From assembly GCA_963854735.1 (NCBI GenBank), contig OY978106.1, forward strand, positions 434,001 to 498,000: a stretch of DNA of 64,000 nt, given 5' to 3'. The notes beneath the pieces were generated by a model. It was not told the origin of the DNA, did not search any database, and saw nothing but the letters and a program-made list of their open reading frames with translations. The number at the start of each line of letters is the position of its first letter. Positions within the stretch are counted from its first letter, which is position 1. This stretch comes from Marvania coccoides. Taxonomy: Eukaryota > Chlorophyta > Trebouxiophyceae > Chlorellales > Chlorellaceae. The translations under genes and the position numbers were made by a program. Below, piece after piece: positions 33,801 to 45,309 of this stretch.

Positions 33801-36800
33801 TGGCTCTTGTGGGCCCAAAACAGGCGAAGCTGCTCTGGCTTTCTCCTCGTGCGTGCCGGCTTCGCAGCTGCCGCTGGCGTTCGCCCTTTTGGCGTGGGCC
33901 GACTCCCCTTTTGAAATTGATGCTATCCACCTCGCGGTGACTCAGCGGCTGGCAGCGCTGGCAGCCAGGGAGAAGGCTGAAGCTGCTGTTGCTGTTGCTC
34001 GTCAAGCGCTGGCACTGGCAGAGCTCTCGCTTTCGTCCTTCGCGCACGTCACGCGTGCAGCGTACGCTGCGCTGCAAGGAGCACTGTCTGCCATCGCTGA
34101 AGCTTTCCAAACAGAGGAGTTGAGCGTAGAGGGAGCGTTGGCATGCCTGGCCGTGTGCTGCGAGTCCCAAAGCCTGCTTGCCGCTGCGTTGAGCGACCAC
34201 AACGGCGAAGAAAGCGACGCAATTGCTGCTGGGACTCTCCCTCCTTCAGTGCAAGTGGTGCTACAGGCGCTGCAGCTGGCTGCAGCAATCGCAGCAAAGC
34301 AAGGCGGCAGCGGCGGCGGCGACGCTGCTGGTCGAGCAGTTGCAGCGGTGGTTATGCGAGTGGGTTATGCTGTAAACGCTGCAGCACAGGGTAATCACAT
34401 GCGCAGCCTTCCCTCTTCCGCCCTTCTGGCCCTTCTGGTGGCGGCGGCACCTCTGGTAGCGGATGACAAGGGCGCTGCCGAGAATCTGGCTGGAGCGGTG
34501 GGCAGGCTGCTGGCGCGAACAGCTGGAGCGGGGGTAGACGCGGGGTGGGCGGCGTATTGTGGCCGTGCTGCGGCTGCTTTGCTGCAGCAGTTGGCGGCAG
34601 CTGTCTGCCCAGAGAGAGATTTTCTCGTAGAGCGCTTTGCCGCTGCTGCCAAGGACCTTGTGGCCTCCAAGCAGTTCAGGTTAGTGTTGGAGAAAGTAAA
34701 AACTCGTCAAAGAACCAGACGTGTATATACTTTTCACACCGCTCTAGTGTAAAATTATCTTCTCTTTCTTTTTAAGTTTCCTGCCATTTTCTTGCATTCA
34801 AACATGAACATAGTTCTCACTCTTTCGCCATTTTCGGTTTGTTCGCAGCCTCGCGGAAGCTGTGTTGCAGGGAGCTCTCTCCTCAAACGAAAACTCCTCC
34901 ACCGCTGCCTCTACCGTTGTCTCTCGCCTTGGCGACAAAACATCGCCCCTTCTGCTGCGCCACTGCATGGGGCACCCTACCCCGCAGCGCGCCGCCCTCG
35001 CGTGCCGCCTGCTGGAGAGCAGCGGCGCTGCGGTCGCGTGGCTGCGAGAAGCTATAAATAAGAAAGAAATTTCAAACCTGGCCGCAGCTGACGACGAGGG
35101 CAACACACTGGGGGTGCTGCTGCCTGCCTTCACGGTCTACTTGAAGCAAGAGATAGACGCTGTGGCGCCAGCGGATGGAGCTAAGTGCGCAGCGTCGTCG
35201 ATATTAAAGGCGCTGCTGCGGTGGGCGGCTCTTCCTGGGGGTGGCAGTAGCTCTAAAAACGCAGCTGCTGCTGCTGAAGGCATAACCGCAACGCAGCAGC
35301 AGCAGCAGCAGCGGAGCTCTGCAGCTGAGGTGGCCGAGTGTTTGGCACTGGCGCTGGCGCTTTCCGAGGAGCTGCCGCTGCCGTGGGTGGCGCAAACATT
35401 GGCCGAGCTCTCTCCCGTGGAAGGCTGGCTCCCTGGCAAAGGCTCAGTCAGTCCCGTTACCGGTGCAGCAACTCCGGTTGAGAAAGCATCGATAGCTTCA
35501 GCCCTGTTGCGCTACGCCCGCCAGCAGCCAAACAATCCATACTGCAGCGCTGCTGCCCTCACCCCGGTGGCACGCTGCTTCTTGTCCACGCTGACAGCCG
35601 TCCTCGCATTCAAACGTCGCCTTTCTTCTTCCTCTACCTCTGCCGACTTGCTGCCTTCCTCTCAGGAGCTCGCTGCGCTGGAGGCGTGCCTTCTGGCCCA
35701 TCTGGACGGTGAGATTGGTGACGCGGTGGCGGCGCTGCCGCTGTTTGAGCGCAGGACGCCTGCGTTTGAGGCGCTTGCAGGTGATTTTGTGTGCGGCCGA
35801 CTGGGCACAGCTGTGCTGCGGCACAGAGCGCAGGACCCGCGGGCGATGCGCGTGCTGCGGCGGTTTGCCGCCGCGCTGCTGCCTGGCGACGAAGATGACG
35901 CCGCTGATGAAGAGAAACATGCGGCTGCGAATAACGATAAAAAGAACGGCGGTTCTACGTCGTCATCCTCCTCTAGCGACAGCGACGACGAAAGGGACAG
36001 CGCTGGTGGCGCGCGGGAGGCAGCAGCGCCGCTGAAGGTTCCTGCCATCGCTGCAGCGGCCGCTGAGCTGTTTCAGCGCGCAGTCACCCACTCCCACTTC
36101 CTTTCCACCATGCAAAGCAGCGCTGCCAGCCCTCCTGCACTTCCTGATGCGGCTGCCAAGCTCCCCCGCCCCCTGGAGTCGCTTTTATCGACAGCTGATA
36201 TCCACCTCGGAGGTGACCCCTCCACCGCCACTGAAGTTGAGTTTGTGGCCTCTTTCGACGCAGAAATAGAGGAAGAAGAGTGCCGCGCTGCGAAACTGAA
36301 AAAAGAGCTGTGCGAGCTTCTGGAGACGCTTTTGGACGTGGAGGAGCGATACGGCGGCAGCGTTGCTGGTTTGGAGGCAGCTGAGGCGGCGCTGCTGCCG
36401 GTGGCGATGGCGGCGTACGGCGGGAGTTTGAGCGCGGCTGACGTGGCGGTGTGGGGCTTGGCGAGGGCTCTGAATCTGCGGGCGTGGAGCAGGGAGCAGC
36501 ACGGCAGCCAGGAGGCGCTTGCTGAAGGCGACGTTGACTCAGCCGCTCTGCAGGCGCTGCTGGAAGGCCCATTGGCACAGACATGGTACGATCCCCCTTT
36601 TTTCCTTTTCATTTCCCTGTTTTTCTTTGCGAAAAATGTATTTCTACACCGACGTTAGAAACAAAAATCACGTGTTTTTGTTTTTGTTTTATTTTTATTC
36701 AATTCTTCTTTTTTGCAGCTTTGCATGGGGCCCAGCGGCGGTGGCCGCCGCGGCCGCGGGTCTGGACGCTTCCTTGCAGTCCAAGCTCCCTCTGGACCCC

Positions 36801-38354
36801 CCTCGCTGCGCGCTCACCGTCACGCACTTTCCTGAACAGCGGTCACTCCTCGGGTTCGATTCTTTCACTTCCTCACCCCTTTCTTCCTCTTGCGAAGCTC
36901 TTTCTTCAATCGAAACCGCATCCGACAGCTCCGCCCGTGACTCAGCCGCCCCTCCAGCCCTCCCTGCCTGCCCAGCAGCCTACGACCCGGCCTTTCTCTT
37001 GCCGTTTTGCGTGGCGGCGCTGCGGTGGAAGGTGGTGTCGCCTCGCTCCTTTGTTACGCTGGGCTTGGCGTCGGTGTGCCTGCGCGCGATGGCGGCGGAG
37101 GACCCTGCGCTGCGGGCGGTGGCTTTTGAGGCGTTGGGGCTGCTGACCGCGCAAGTGCAAGCACCATTGCCATCCTCCTCCGCCGCTGCTGCTATTGCAG
37201 CAGTTCCTGCCGCTTTTGGTGGCGATGCTGGGCTGCAGGAGGACTTCAGGGAGCGCGCTCAGCTTTGGTGAGTTCAGTTATTAGAGAAGAAAGGCAGCGA
37301 GCGTTCAAACCAAAATTCAGCTGCATTTATTCGTCATCTATATAATTGTTGCACGTATTATCCTATTTTACCGTTCCCAACACAAGGAATCCTACTTTTT
37401 ATCGTATCTCACTATCATTCACGTCTTTTTTTATTTATTTACAGTTCTCTGCTTGAGTGGATCCGAGGCGGCATTCAGTCGCCCTTCACCCGCCTCCCAG
37501 CGGTGCACGCAGCCTTCGCCGCCGAAGCCGCCATTTCCCTGAGCCACCCCGCCACCCCGATGTACGCCCCCGTCAACAAAGCTCGCCTGAAAACCGCCAC
37601 CATCGATTTTTCAATCGTGCCGCTACTGGCGCAGGCCATGCACGCTGGAGGCGCAGAGGCGGCGGAGGAGCGCGCTTGGCTGCTGCGGCTGCTCCTCACG
37701 GGGCTGCGTTCGTCTCAAGACGCGAGGCTTTACCTTCGGCAGTATGTTTTTGAGGCGGCGATGGCTTTGGCAGATTCACCCGTTGCTGCCCCCAGCGCTG
37801 CGAGTTTGGCGCTGGCAGTGGTGTGCAGAGCGGCGCAGCTGCCGCGTGCGGCACGGGGTCTGTGTGAGCGCAGCGGAATGGTGGGCTGGCTGGCCTCCAG
37901 GGCGGCGAGGTTGATTTCTACGGCGATGAGAAGAAGCGAGGCCAGGCAGTCCGGCACCGCCAACGCGGCGCTGCTGAAGGACGCTCGGGGCGCGCTGGAG
38001 GCACTGCACCACTTGACGTCGCTGAGGTCGGTCGTGGGGCGCTCCACCGGCCCTGGCAATCCTCGAGCAGTTGAAGATTTTTCAACGGCGATGCGAGGCC
38101 TGCTGCGCGTGCTGTGCGACGCGTCTGCTGCGCCTGCTGCGCTCAGCAAGCGTGAGGTGGACGGCATGGCGGCCGTGTGGGGAGCGGCGCTGAGGGTGGC
38201 GGCCTGGACTGCGACGGCAGGCAAATCTACCGGAGTGAAATTTTTGGCGGTGAAAGAGGCTCAAGAAGTCATGGGTGCCGCCGCGGGCATTGGCAGTCGC
38301 GCAGGAGTAGATTTCAGCCAGGCTGGGCGGAGATTGGTGGCCGCTTGCCCGTGA
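30808..38354 (+). CDS. URB1: URB1/Npa1, 60S ribosome biogenesis factor
   Basis: URB1 (Npa1) is a very large nucleolar helical-repeat scaffold in early pre-60S particles. Exons 30808-31008, 31119-32278, 32412-34679, 34849-36585, 36719-37267, 37445-38354 give 2274 aa; human URB1 is about 2271. N-terminal helices carry HARELVRTFDFTLSALPAL, matching the family's conserved FVRTFDF segment. PARAAFVSFTLALL and PQVQCEVLRVLQKRVL follow. Large Ala/Leu-rich stretches and three acidic/Ser loops (around residues 295, 770 and 1710) separate helical blocks. The last exon contains LKTATIDFSIVPLLAQAM and AWLLRLLLTGLRSSQDARLY, the typical URB1 C-terminal domain. Intron 2 has a GC donor (AAAG|GCAAGA) required by phase. 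The identification rests on length, the N-terminal motif and the C-terminal domain; most of the middle is too diverged to judge. Confidence 0.85.
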
Positions 38355-39055
38355 TTTCAGCTTCTAAAAAATATCTTACGAAGTTTTTTTTTTAATTACT
38401 TGTGATTACAGAGTACTTCGGGAATTGGCGAAGAATGTGTGGAGATGAAAGCGAAAAAAAAGACCCCGCTCTTCCCGGCGGGGGCAGTGATAGGGAGATG
38501 TCGATGGATAATGTGGACGGTTCTACCATGAATACAAAACGGAATCATGCTTGGGATAGGAAAAGTATTCGTGCATGGGGTGTTGCAAAAGGGAAGAAAT
38601 GGGAAAAAGAAACCACCGATCATCGTTGTTATGCCCGAGTTTTTTTTTTATCAACATAATTAAAGAGAAGTGCAAAACAGCAGCAGAGTGTGTGTGCATA
38701 ATGCATCACATGAAACGCTCAGACTCCTCCAACCTCCGCCAAATAAAAACGAAGCTATAATCTCGCTGGAGGGATAAACTAATCGAGAAAAATAAAAGAG
38801 CCATTGCGGTCGAGACTGCCTAACTTGTATGTAGATCAAGCAGAAAGTAGAACTATCACAAGAAAAAAATCCAAAAAAGAAACAGAAATATCAAGATGTC
38901 AATGAAACATTATCTTCGCGTAAATATTTATTAAGAAGAACTGCACGGAGTCAAAATGAGCAGCTTGCCGAGCTGCGAAAGAAAAAAGGGAGAAGAAACG
39001 CCAATTCCGTCGCTGCTGCGGCATTTTTTTCTTTTTCGAAATCAAATTATTCAAA
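38355..39055. other. Convergent 3' intergenic region
   Basis: A/T- and purine-rich 3' flanks of URB1 and the minus-strand Pro-rich protein. ORFs here lack recognisable content. No RNA or repeat is seen. Confidence 0.5.
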
Positions 39056-41067
39056 TCAATGCCTCTCAGAGACGTTGCCCGAGGAGGTCGACGCCTCATC
39101 CGAGGAGCGCATCATAGGGTACACCGCGGTCCCTGCCATTGCTGCCCTGCCATTCATGCTCCGACCGCCAGTCATTGAGTTCAGCCGGCCGGAGACTGGG
39201 CTGGGCATGGCTGGCCCCAGCGACTGCTGCTGGTACAGCTGCTGCTGGGGGGTGGGCCCACGGGGGGTGGGCGACCACGGGTTGCTCCTGGCAAAGCTGC
39301 TGTCCCGGTTGACTAACGGCAGCGAGATTGAGTCCTCCCTGGGGGTTCCGTCGGGGCCCAGGCCATACACAGACCCCGCCATTGACCCTGTGCGCGCCAA
39401 AATATCGTGCTCCGACCCTGGTCCCCCTCGGGAGAAGCTCTTTCCTCCCGACTTGATGATGCGGGACTGCATGCGCTGCCGCGCGGCCGCCGCCTCCGCC
39501 TGCTGCTTCTCCACCGCCTCCAGGTGCTTCCTCTTGTGGCGCTTGTACAGGATGTACGCGGGGATGGGCATCAACACCAGCACTGCGCCCACAATGCAGC
39601 CGATGATCCACCCAGGGAGGGACCCGCCGGAGGAGGCGTTGGGGTCCTCCAGCCCCAGCGGATTGGTGGTGGGCTGCGCGGTGAGGGTGGTGTTGCTCAC
39701 CTCCGACCCGAGCGACATGGTGAGGTCTTTGGCCAGCGCGCCGCTGGACACCCCGTCCACTACGGTTCGAACCTCTGATTCCACGCGAATCTTGTTGGTC
39801 TTGACGATGACGCGCAGGTGCACCCTGGAGACCTGCTCGTAGGTGACGTCCTGCAGGAGGCGGCGCGCAAAGGAGAAGAGGCGGCGGCGCGTTCCTGGCT
39901 CCTTCTCCACGGGGACGACGTAGTTGGTGGTCTCCAGGGGGCCGGTCTCGATGTCGTTGCGGTCGACGGAGCGCAGGTAGCGCTCTTGGAGCACCTGTGG
40001 TTGCAAATGGAAAAGGGGAGAGGTTGAGAAGCCAGTAAGAAAGAAAGAAAGAAAGAAAAAAATAGGTGACGGGTGAGCGCAGGTTAATCAACATGAAATT
40101 ATGATTAAAGAGAAGATTTGCAAAGGTAGTGGGCGGAATTATTAGTTCAATGAAGAAGAAAATGCAAACCAATTGCCCCCTTAAAAAGGATTCGGGGTGG
40201 CAGATTTTATTCCTCTCAAATTCCCCCTCCCAACCAAAACTAATCAATCAAACTCACGGTGGTGAACACCCAAGACTTCGACTTGGTCCAGGGCACGAGC
40301 GCGGGACCCTCCAGCAGGATGCCAAACACGATCTCAGTGTCAATCGGCAGCGCCTGCCAGTCCATGGGCGGTCCAGGGGGCAGATCCTCTTCAACCATGG
40401 GCGGAGGCGCTTCAACCACCTCCTCCGCCGCAAGGGGACCCTCTGCGCCGGCGTCCCCGCCCACCAGCTGCCCTGAGGGGGCTTGGGCGGTGGGGGGCGC
40501 GAGCACCGCTACTGGGGCAGTAGGCGGGGAGGGGACGGCCACTGGGGCGGCTGTAGGCGGAGTGGCGATGGTGGGGATGTTTTCTGAGGGTGGGGGGGTG
40601 GTTGCAGGTGGCTCCACCACTGCAGGGGGCGATGAAGTGGGAAGAGGCTCCACAGGAGGAGACTGCACTGGCGCTGGGGTTGCCGGCGACGGGGTGGTAA
40701 TGGGTGTTTCGGTGGGGGGTGATGTGGCTGAGATGGTCTCCGTGGGAGGGGAAGATGCGACGGGAGCGGCCGGCGGCGAGGGGGTGACCGTCGTGGCGTT
40801 GTCTGGCACAGGGCCGCTGCCGATGGGGATGAGCCAGGAGGCTGGCACTCCCTCGGGTGCTGCAAGGAAGGGAAAATGGTGGGAGTGGGGAAAACGACCG
40901 AATCAGTACAAGTAGTTAGGGAAGGAATTTCAAGATGCACGGCGGGTGGGGCGGGTGGGGGAGCGGCACTGGGTGCTGCTGGGGTCCTTACCCTGGGCTT
41001 TGCACCCTGGGAGGGATACAAGCAGCGCCAGGCAGCACAGCGCTGTCAAGCGCAAACTCGCTATCAT
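39056..41067 (-). CDS. Single-pass membrane protein with Pro-rich ectodomain
   Basis: Exons 40992-41067, 40258-40859 and 39056-39994 (GT-AG) give 538 aa. A signal peptide (LTALCCLALLVSLPGCKA) is followed by about 140 residues dominated by Pro, Thr, Ser, Val and Ala (PSPPTAPV, SPPTE, PPSE), typical of O-glycosylated hydroxyproline-rich glycoproteins of algal walls. A non-repetitive segment then has VPWTKSKSWVFTT and VSRVHLRVIVKTNKIRVES, which may be a small beta domain. One membrane span follows, WIIGCIVGAVLVLMPIPAYIL (about 355-378), with a basic stop-transfer KRHKRKH. The 155-residue cytosolic tail is rich in Ser, Arg, Gly and Gln. No kinase or other catalytic domain is visible. It may be a wall-sensing or adhesion protein; this is inference. 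Confidence 0.75.
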
Positions 41068-42304
41068 GGTCGCAATCTGCAAGAACAAGTTGGGGAGGTT
41101 TTCAGCATCTCGCCCGTTAATTATAATGCACACCATTAATGGGCCATTAATCGCCCGAAAAATGAGCCGTCCCAGCCTTGCCGCTGGTCGCACCTCTTTT
41201 GCTTTAGGGCCGTGTTGTCGGCCCGGTTCCAAAAGAAGGCGACAGAGCTGGTTCCTATTGTGCTACTATCCTTTAGAAAATGGGCTGCCGCTGGACACCA
41301 CCGCCAAGAACCAACACGCAAAAAAAATGTTTGTTGGGCAAGATCTTGAGGTGGGTTGTATTTCCTACTAACAAATTGCCCAACCGCGTGCCTGAAATTG
41401 CTCCGATGATGTATTATAGTTTTATTATTATACCTACTAAGCACAAAAATGCTGAAACGCGGTGCTTGCAAAAAAAATGACAACTTTCTTTTTCAATTCA
41501 ACTTTTTTTTTAGGAGCCGCGAGATATGGAATGCACCAATGCGACAGTTCTGTGCTCCTGGGCATGGTACAGTGTGCGCAGGCAGATCTCGGTTCCATCC
41601 CCGTATTCATTCACTCATCAATGCATTCAAGCGGTGGCTGTGGCCAAATTCCTACGCACTCTCCGTTTTCTTACATTGCCCAAAGATTTCGCATGCTGGT
41701 AATGCCCCCAGCGATACGCTGCCAGTCAGAAACCGGAATTACCTCTAGCTTTTGCTTTGAGCAGCGTGACGCCTCTCGCAGCGGTGGGCAAATGGGCAGG
41801 AGCTACCGGAGAGATTTTACGCTGCTTAGTCGATCTTAGTAAAAGCGCAGCTCTACTGCCATCTTCTTCAACGTGTTGCCTTGTGTCACGACGGTGTGGA
41901 AGAGGGAATATCAAAAAATTAATCCTTACCGGCAGCGGCGATGGTGTCAAATCAAAATTGTTGACGTTACGTAACTTTGAAATGTGAAGAATGCGGGCCG
42001 CATACTGGCCAGTCTTCATAAAATGCGTTTATATCTTCATCATTAATGAAGCGACATTTGTTTTGACATTGCGTTTATAATTTGGAATTAAATGCGATCT
42101 AATTGTTTGAAATCTGGCGAGTTTAACGCCTTCTAGCGCGCAACCCATTAATAAACTCAATTGGGTGGCAGCTGTAAAAGACCATTTGAAGCAACATTTT
42201 TGGAGGTCTCTTTGAGGGTTCGACAGCTCTCAGATCAGAGGGGGAAGAAATCGATTTTTAAATTCCAAACGTGCGATCACCAGCAGCAGCTTATAAATAT
42301 TGCA
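41068..42304. other. Intergenic between divergent genes
   Basis: About 1.2 kb, with promoters of the minus gene ending its 5' side at 41067 and the plus gene starting at 42305. A + frame at about 41508-41759 following a TTTTTTTTAG is Cys-containing but unrecognised and has no supported partner exon. No repeats of note. Confidence 0.45.
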
Positions 42305-43961
42305 ATGACCATTTATTCACGGCGCAAGCCGAGGCTGCGCTCCCAGAATCGGAATCGCCCACTGATGATTTTTCAAGCTATCTGTCTGGCTGGCTTCTGC
42401 TTTGGCGGATGGTGAGTTTTCTGGCGTGCTTCTTCCTCGTAAAATGCATTAAAGTCTGACCTAGTAATACACGAATACTTGCAGGTTGCTGCGCGCAGCG
42501 GTGCTGCTGGGCAGTCCCCACCGGCGCCGCTCCGCCAAAGAAATCACAGCCCCTGCTGCCGTGAACACCGCCGCGCCAAACGACAACGCAGGTGGGGTTT
42601 ATAATAATCGTGTTAATAATTTATAAGAAGCTCCCGTTAAAAACGATGCAAAATATACAACTTCAGTGTTTCGCCACCTTTCACCGAGATAAATGCATTC
42701 CTTTTGAAAGTGCGTATCTTTATACAAATACAAACATTTTAATATAGAAACATGCGCTTTTTGAAACAAAAACGTTATTCATAATCATCATTCCTTCTGT
42801 TATACTGCAGTCGCTGCTGCCGATGCCCACCATCATGCTGGCAAAGAAAAAATTCACCTCGTGGGCAGCGTGCCCGACATGAGCGCAAATTTAAAAGCAA
42901 AGGTAGCTGTCAGCGAAGAGGCGCAGTCCGACCCGCGCCTGCTGGCCTCTGTTTACGACTCCATGGCTGCGTCGTTTAAAGAAAAGGGGCTCAACCTGGA
43001 TGCCGTTGCAGCCATGCGCCAATACTTTTCTAATGTAGATACGGCAGCAGACCCGTTGAATTACACGCAGTTCCCCGCGCCGCTGCCGCTGGGCGCCGTC
43101 CGCCTGTGCCTGGTGTTTTTTCAAAAGGCAAATCCTTCGTTGGCGGAACTGGTGCACCGAGCGTCGCTGGAGGTGATCTCGGCGCTGCCTGCGGACGCCG
43201 CGGTGCACGTCAACAACCCCGAGCACTATCACATCACTGTGTGAGTTTCAATCTTTTTCTTCTTTTAAATACAAGGGGGAAATGCTTGCTTTATTTTAAC
43301 GACACTATCTCGTCGGCACAACCTCGTCGGAAACGGGGCAAATAGGCCCCGTTTAACACCCTTAGTGTTTTATTCAAAGCATAACGCGAATTATGCCTTA
43401 ATCTCTTTCGCTCGCCGCCTCATTTATACAATAACTCAAAACAGGTACATGCCGTCACAACCCCACACACTGCGCCCAAATCCCTTAGTCCCCGGCAACT
43501 CCCTGCCCCCCGATTTGACCCCGGAGCAGCTCTGGGACGCCACCCGCCCCTCCCCCGCCATCCTCGCCCTAGAAACCGAGGTGCTGCGCCGAGAGGCAGC
43601 AGCCACTTCCCCGCCGACCTTTAAAGTGCACCGCCTGCTCATGGCAGACTCAGGAACGCTGCTGCTGACCAGCACCGACTCGTCGGCAGTGATGAGCGGG
43701 CTGCGGCGGAGGCTGCGGGAGGCGTTCCCGGGGGGTCCACCCCGCCAGAGCACAATTTTGCACACAAGTTTGGCGCGGGTGCTGAGTTTGAAGCAATTAA
43801 ACACAGAGGCGGTAGAAAAGGTGCAGGAGGTGTGTGACCGGTGGAGCGATCGGTTGCGGGGGATGGAGTTTGCTGTGGATGCGCTGCACTACGTGCAGGA
43901 GACAAAGTTTACGACGGTGGAGGGGCCGGCGACAAGGCTGCCGTTTAAAGGGCGGAAGTGA
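42305..43961 (+). CDS. Membrane-anchored 2H phosphoesterase-like protein
   Basis: Exons 42305-42411, 42485-42591, 42811-43240 and 43445-43961 (GT-AG) give 386 aa. A basic start (MTIYSRRKPRLRSQNRNR) leads into one hydrophobic span (LMIFQAICLAGFCFGGWLL), a type II anchor or signal. The C-terminal half has two H-x-[ST]-x signatures: HITV at about 212-215, split by intron 3, and HTSL at about 321-324. They are placed about 110 residues apart, like the paired motifs of the 2H phosphoesterase (LigT/CPDase) superfamily, which hydrolyse cyclic phosphates or 2'-5' links of RNA ends and nucleotides. A pseudo-symmetric arrangement of strands around both (PLGAVRLCLVFF, GTLLLTSTDSSAVMSGLRRRLREAF) supports this. 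Whether the enzyme faces cytosol or lumen is not determinable. An upstream in-frame ATG at 42161 exists. Confidence 0.65.
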
Positions 43962-44635
43962 ATGAGGAATTTTTCAATGGTGGGAGAAATGGTTGTTTAG
44001 AGTTAGACAGAGAGCGTCTGAGCTAGAGCTGCGCGTGCACTATTTGAGGGGGGGGGATGGGGATGACGGGGAAGGGTTGATATGGATTCTTTTTGAGCCA
44101 GCAGCGCGGAGAAGTTGTAATTTCTGAGCAATGAACTGGCGGTGTACTTTTTACTTTTAATGTTTCTTTTTCTTCCATATTTCTGTATACGTTTTCTTTT
44201 CGACGGCAGTCTGAAATTTCCACACTGCCAGTCAAGTATTTCCCCCTTGCTTGTGCAATTATAGAACTGCAAAAAAATTCAAGAATGTATCCGGGACCAT
44301 GGCTGGTTTACAAGTTTATACCTCACGTTTACAGGCTAGGTTTACAGGTTATGAACCCTGCAATGTATGTTTTTTTTTCATATGCCCAATAAGCACCGAG
44401 GATAGTTAAGCTCAGTCTTATTTCTCAACAGAAATAAAATTTAAAGAGACACCAGGGGGAGGACGCCTATAGTATGTGTATGTATGTGTAATGTAATGTT
44501 ATACTGCAATTGTAATGTAATGTTATACTGCAATGTATGTATACATACATGTATGTATATCTTAGGCGCAGTCAAGCAATACGTTCATGCCTCCGAGAGC
44601 CCTTTCAGTCTGGTCGCATTTCCTTTCAAAATGTG
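43962..44635. other. Convergent intergenic with small repeats
   Basis: Contains a G run near 44050, a direct duplication of TGTAATGTAATGTTATACTG (44487 and 44511) and an 18-bp perfect palindrome ATACATACATGTATGTAT at 44541-44558. No gene is seen. Confidence 0.5.
44487..44558. repeat. 23-bp direct duplication followed by an 18-bp palindrome
   Basis: A 23-bp unit occurs twice (44487-44509, 44511-44533) and is followed immediately by TATGTATACATACATGTATG, whose part 44541-44558 is a perfect inverted repeat. It lies downstream of two converging genes and could form a cruciform or stem. It may be only microsatellite slippage. Confidence 0.6.
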
Positions 44636-44881
44636 TCAAGCCAGGTCCACGTGGTGGCTGGCCACCTCAGGGAGCGGCCCAATCAGGTCCCGCATTTCAT
44701 CTGCCTTTGGGTGCCCCTTCAGCGCCCTTTCAATGTCTTCTTCCGCAATCTTTTCTTCCCGAAAGGATGCCAGCGCCTGTCCCCCCAGCGATCGCCACTC
44801 CATGCCGCTCACCAACCGCAAGATGCTGTGTTCCAAGTAGCAGTTGCCCATGTGAATCAGCGAATTAGCTTTCGACCACAT
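44636..44881 (-). CDS. Small ORF overlapping the preceding ORF by one base (ORF2)
   Basis: An 81-aa frame starting MWSKANSLIHMGNCYLEHS and ending SHHVDLA. Its start ATG shares the A of the upstream ORF's TGA stop (TGATG). Composition is protein-like: LVSGMEWRSLGGQALASF and an acidic/basic helix EEDIERALKGHPKADEM. I do not recognise it. It may be a second cistron, the 3' part of one gene joined by a short intron or frameshift, or both halves may belong to one protein of about 200 aa. Confidence 0.4.
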   Translation of the reverse strand: MWSKANSLIHMGNCYLEHSILRLVSGMEWRSLGGQALASFREEKIAEEDIERALKGHPKADEMRDLIGPLPEVASHHVDLA

Positions 44882-45309
44882 CACGTCGCCGGCTTATTGC
44901 TCCGCCAAGGGTTCAGCTGTCTCAGGAGCTTGTTCCGCTCCGTGGGCCGCAGATCTGCCACGTACTCTTGATTATGCTCGCGGGCGCGCATCATGTGCAG
45001 CTCTGCTGCTGCTGCCGACTCTGCGGTGACTGTAGCCGCCGCCCGCTCCTCCGCCGCTCTTTTTCCAGCTATCTCCGCCGCAATGCCCTCGCGGAGGAGC
45101 GGCTCCAGCAGGTAATTGACAGCCAGATTTGCGCGCTTATGTTCAATGGCGCTCAACAGCAGGTAGCCGTCGGTTAAGCAAGGAACGTACTCGAGCGCCT
45201 CCTTCCCTTTGGCTTCCGCAGCCGCCAGCAGCATCACTACCGTCTGCGCCACGAAGGCGCGACCCTGCCTTTTCGCCTTGCGGCCTGCATCGCCATTGCT
45301 GCTTTGCAT
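44881..45309 (-). CDS. Hypothetical helical protein (ORF1 of overlapping pair)
   Basis: An intronless 142-aa frame starting MQSSNGDAGRKAKRQGRAF. It is Ala/Glu-rich and largely helical (AVNYLLEPLLREGIAAEIAGKRAAEERAA), with no signal peptide or membrane segment. It ends NKPAT at the TGA that overlaps ORF2. A weak 54-bp GT-AG intron (ACGTGATG...ACACAG) could join the two in frame, giving KPATILRLVSGMEW. The family is unknown. Confidence 0.5.
   Translation of the reverse strand: MQSSNGDAGRKAKRQGRAFVAQTVVMLLAAAEAKGKEALEYVPCLTDGYLLLSAIEHKRANLAVNYLLEPLLREGIAAEIAGKRAAEERAAATVTAESAAAAELHMMRAREHNQEYVADLRPTERNKLLRQLNPWRSNKPAT

Noticed and set aside
32931..33818. 295-aa antisense ORF within URB1
   Set aside because: It is composed of Ala/Ser/Arg low complexity produced by the Ala/Leu-rich sense strand; no recognisable motif.
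39096..40247. 383-aa minus ORF overlapping the Pro-rich membrane protein
   Set aside because: It runs through an intron and is a frame-shifted shadow of exon 3.
41462..41839. 125-aa Cys-containing ORF after a T-rich acceptor-like site
   Set aside because: No recognisable domain, no partner exon, and composition like surrounding intergenic DNA; might be revisited with RNA data.
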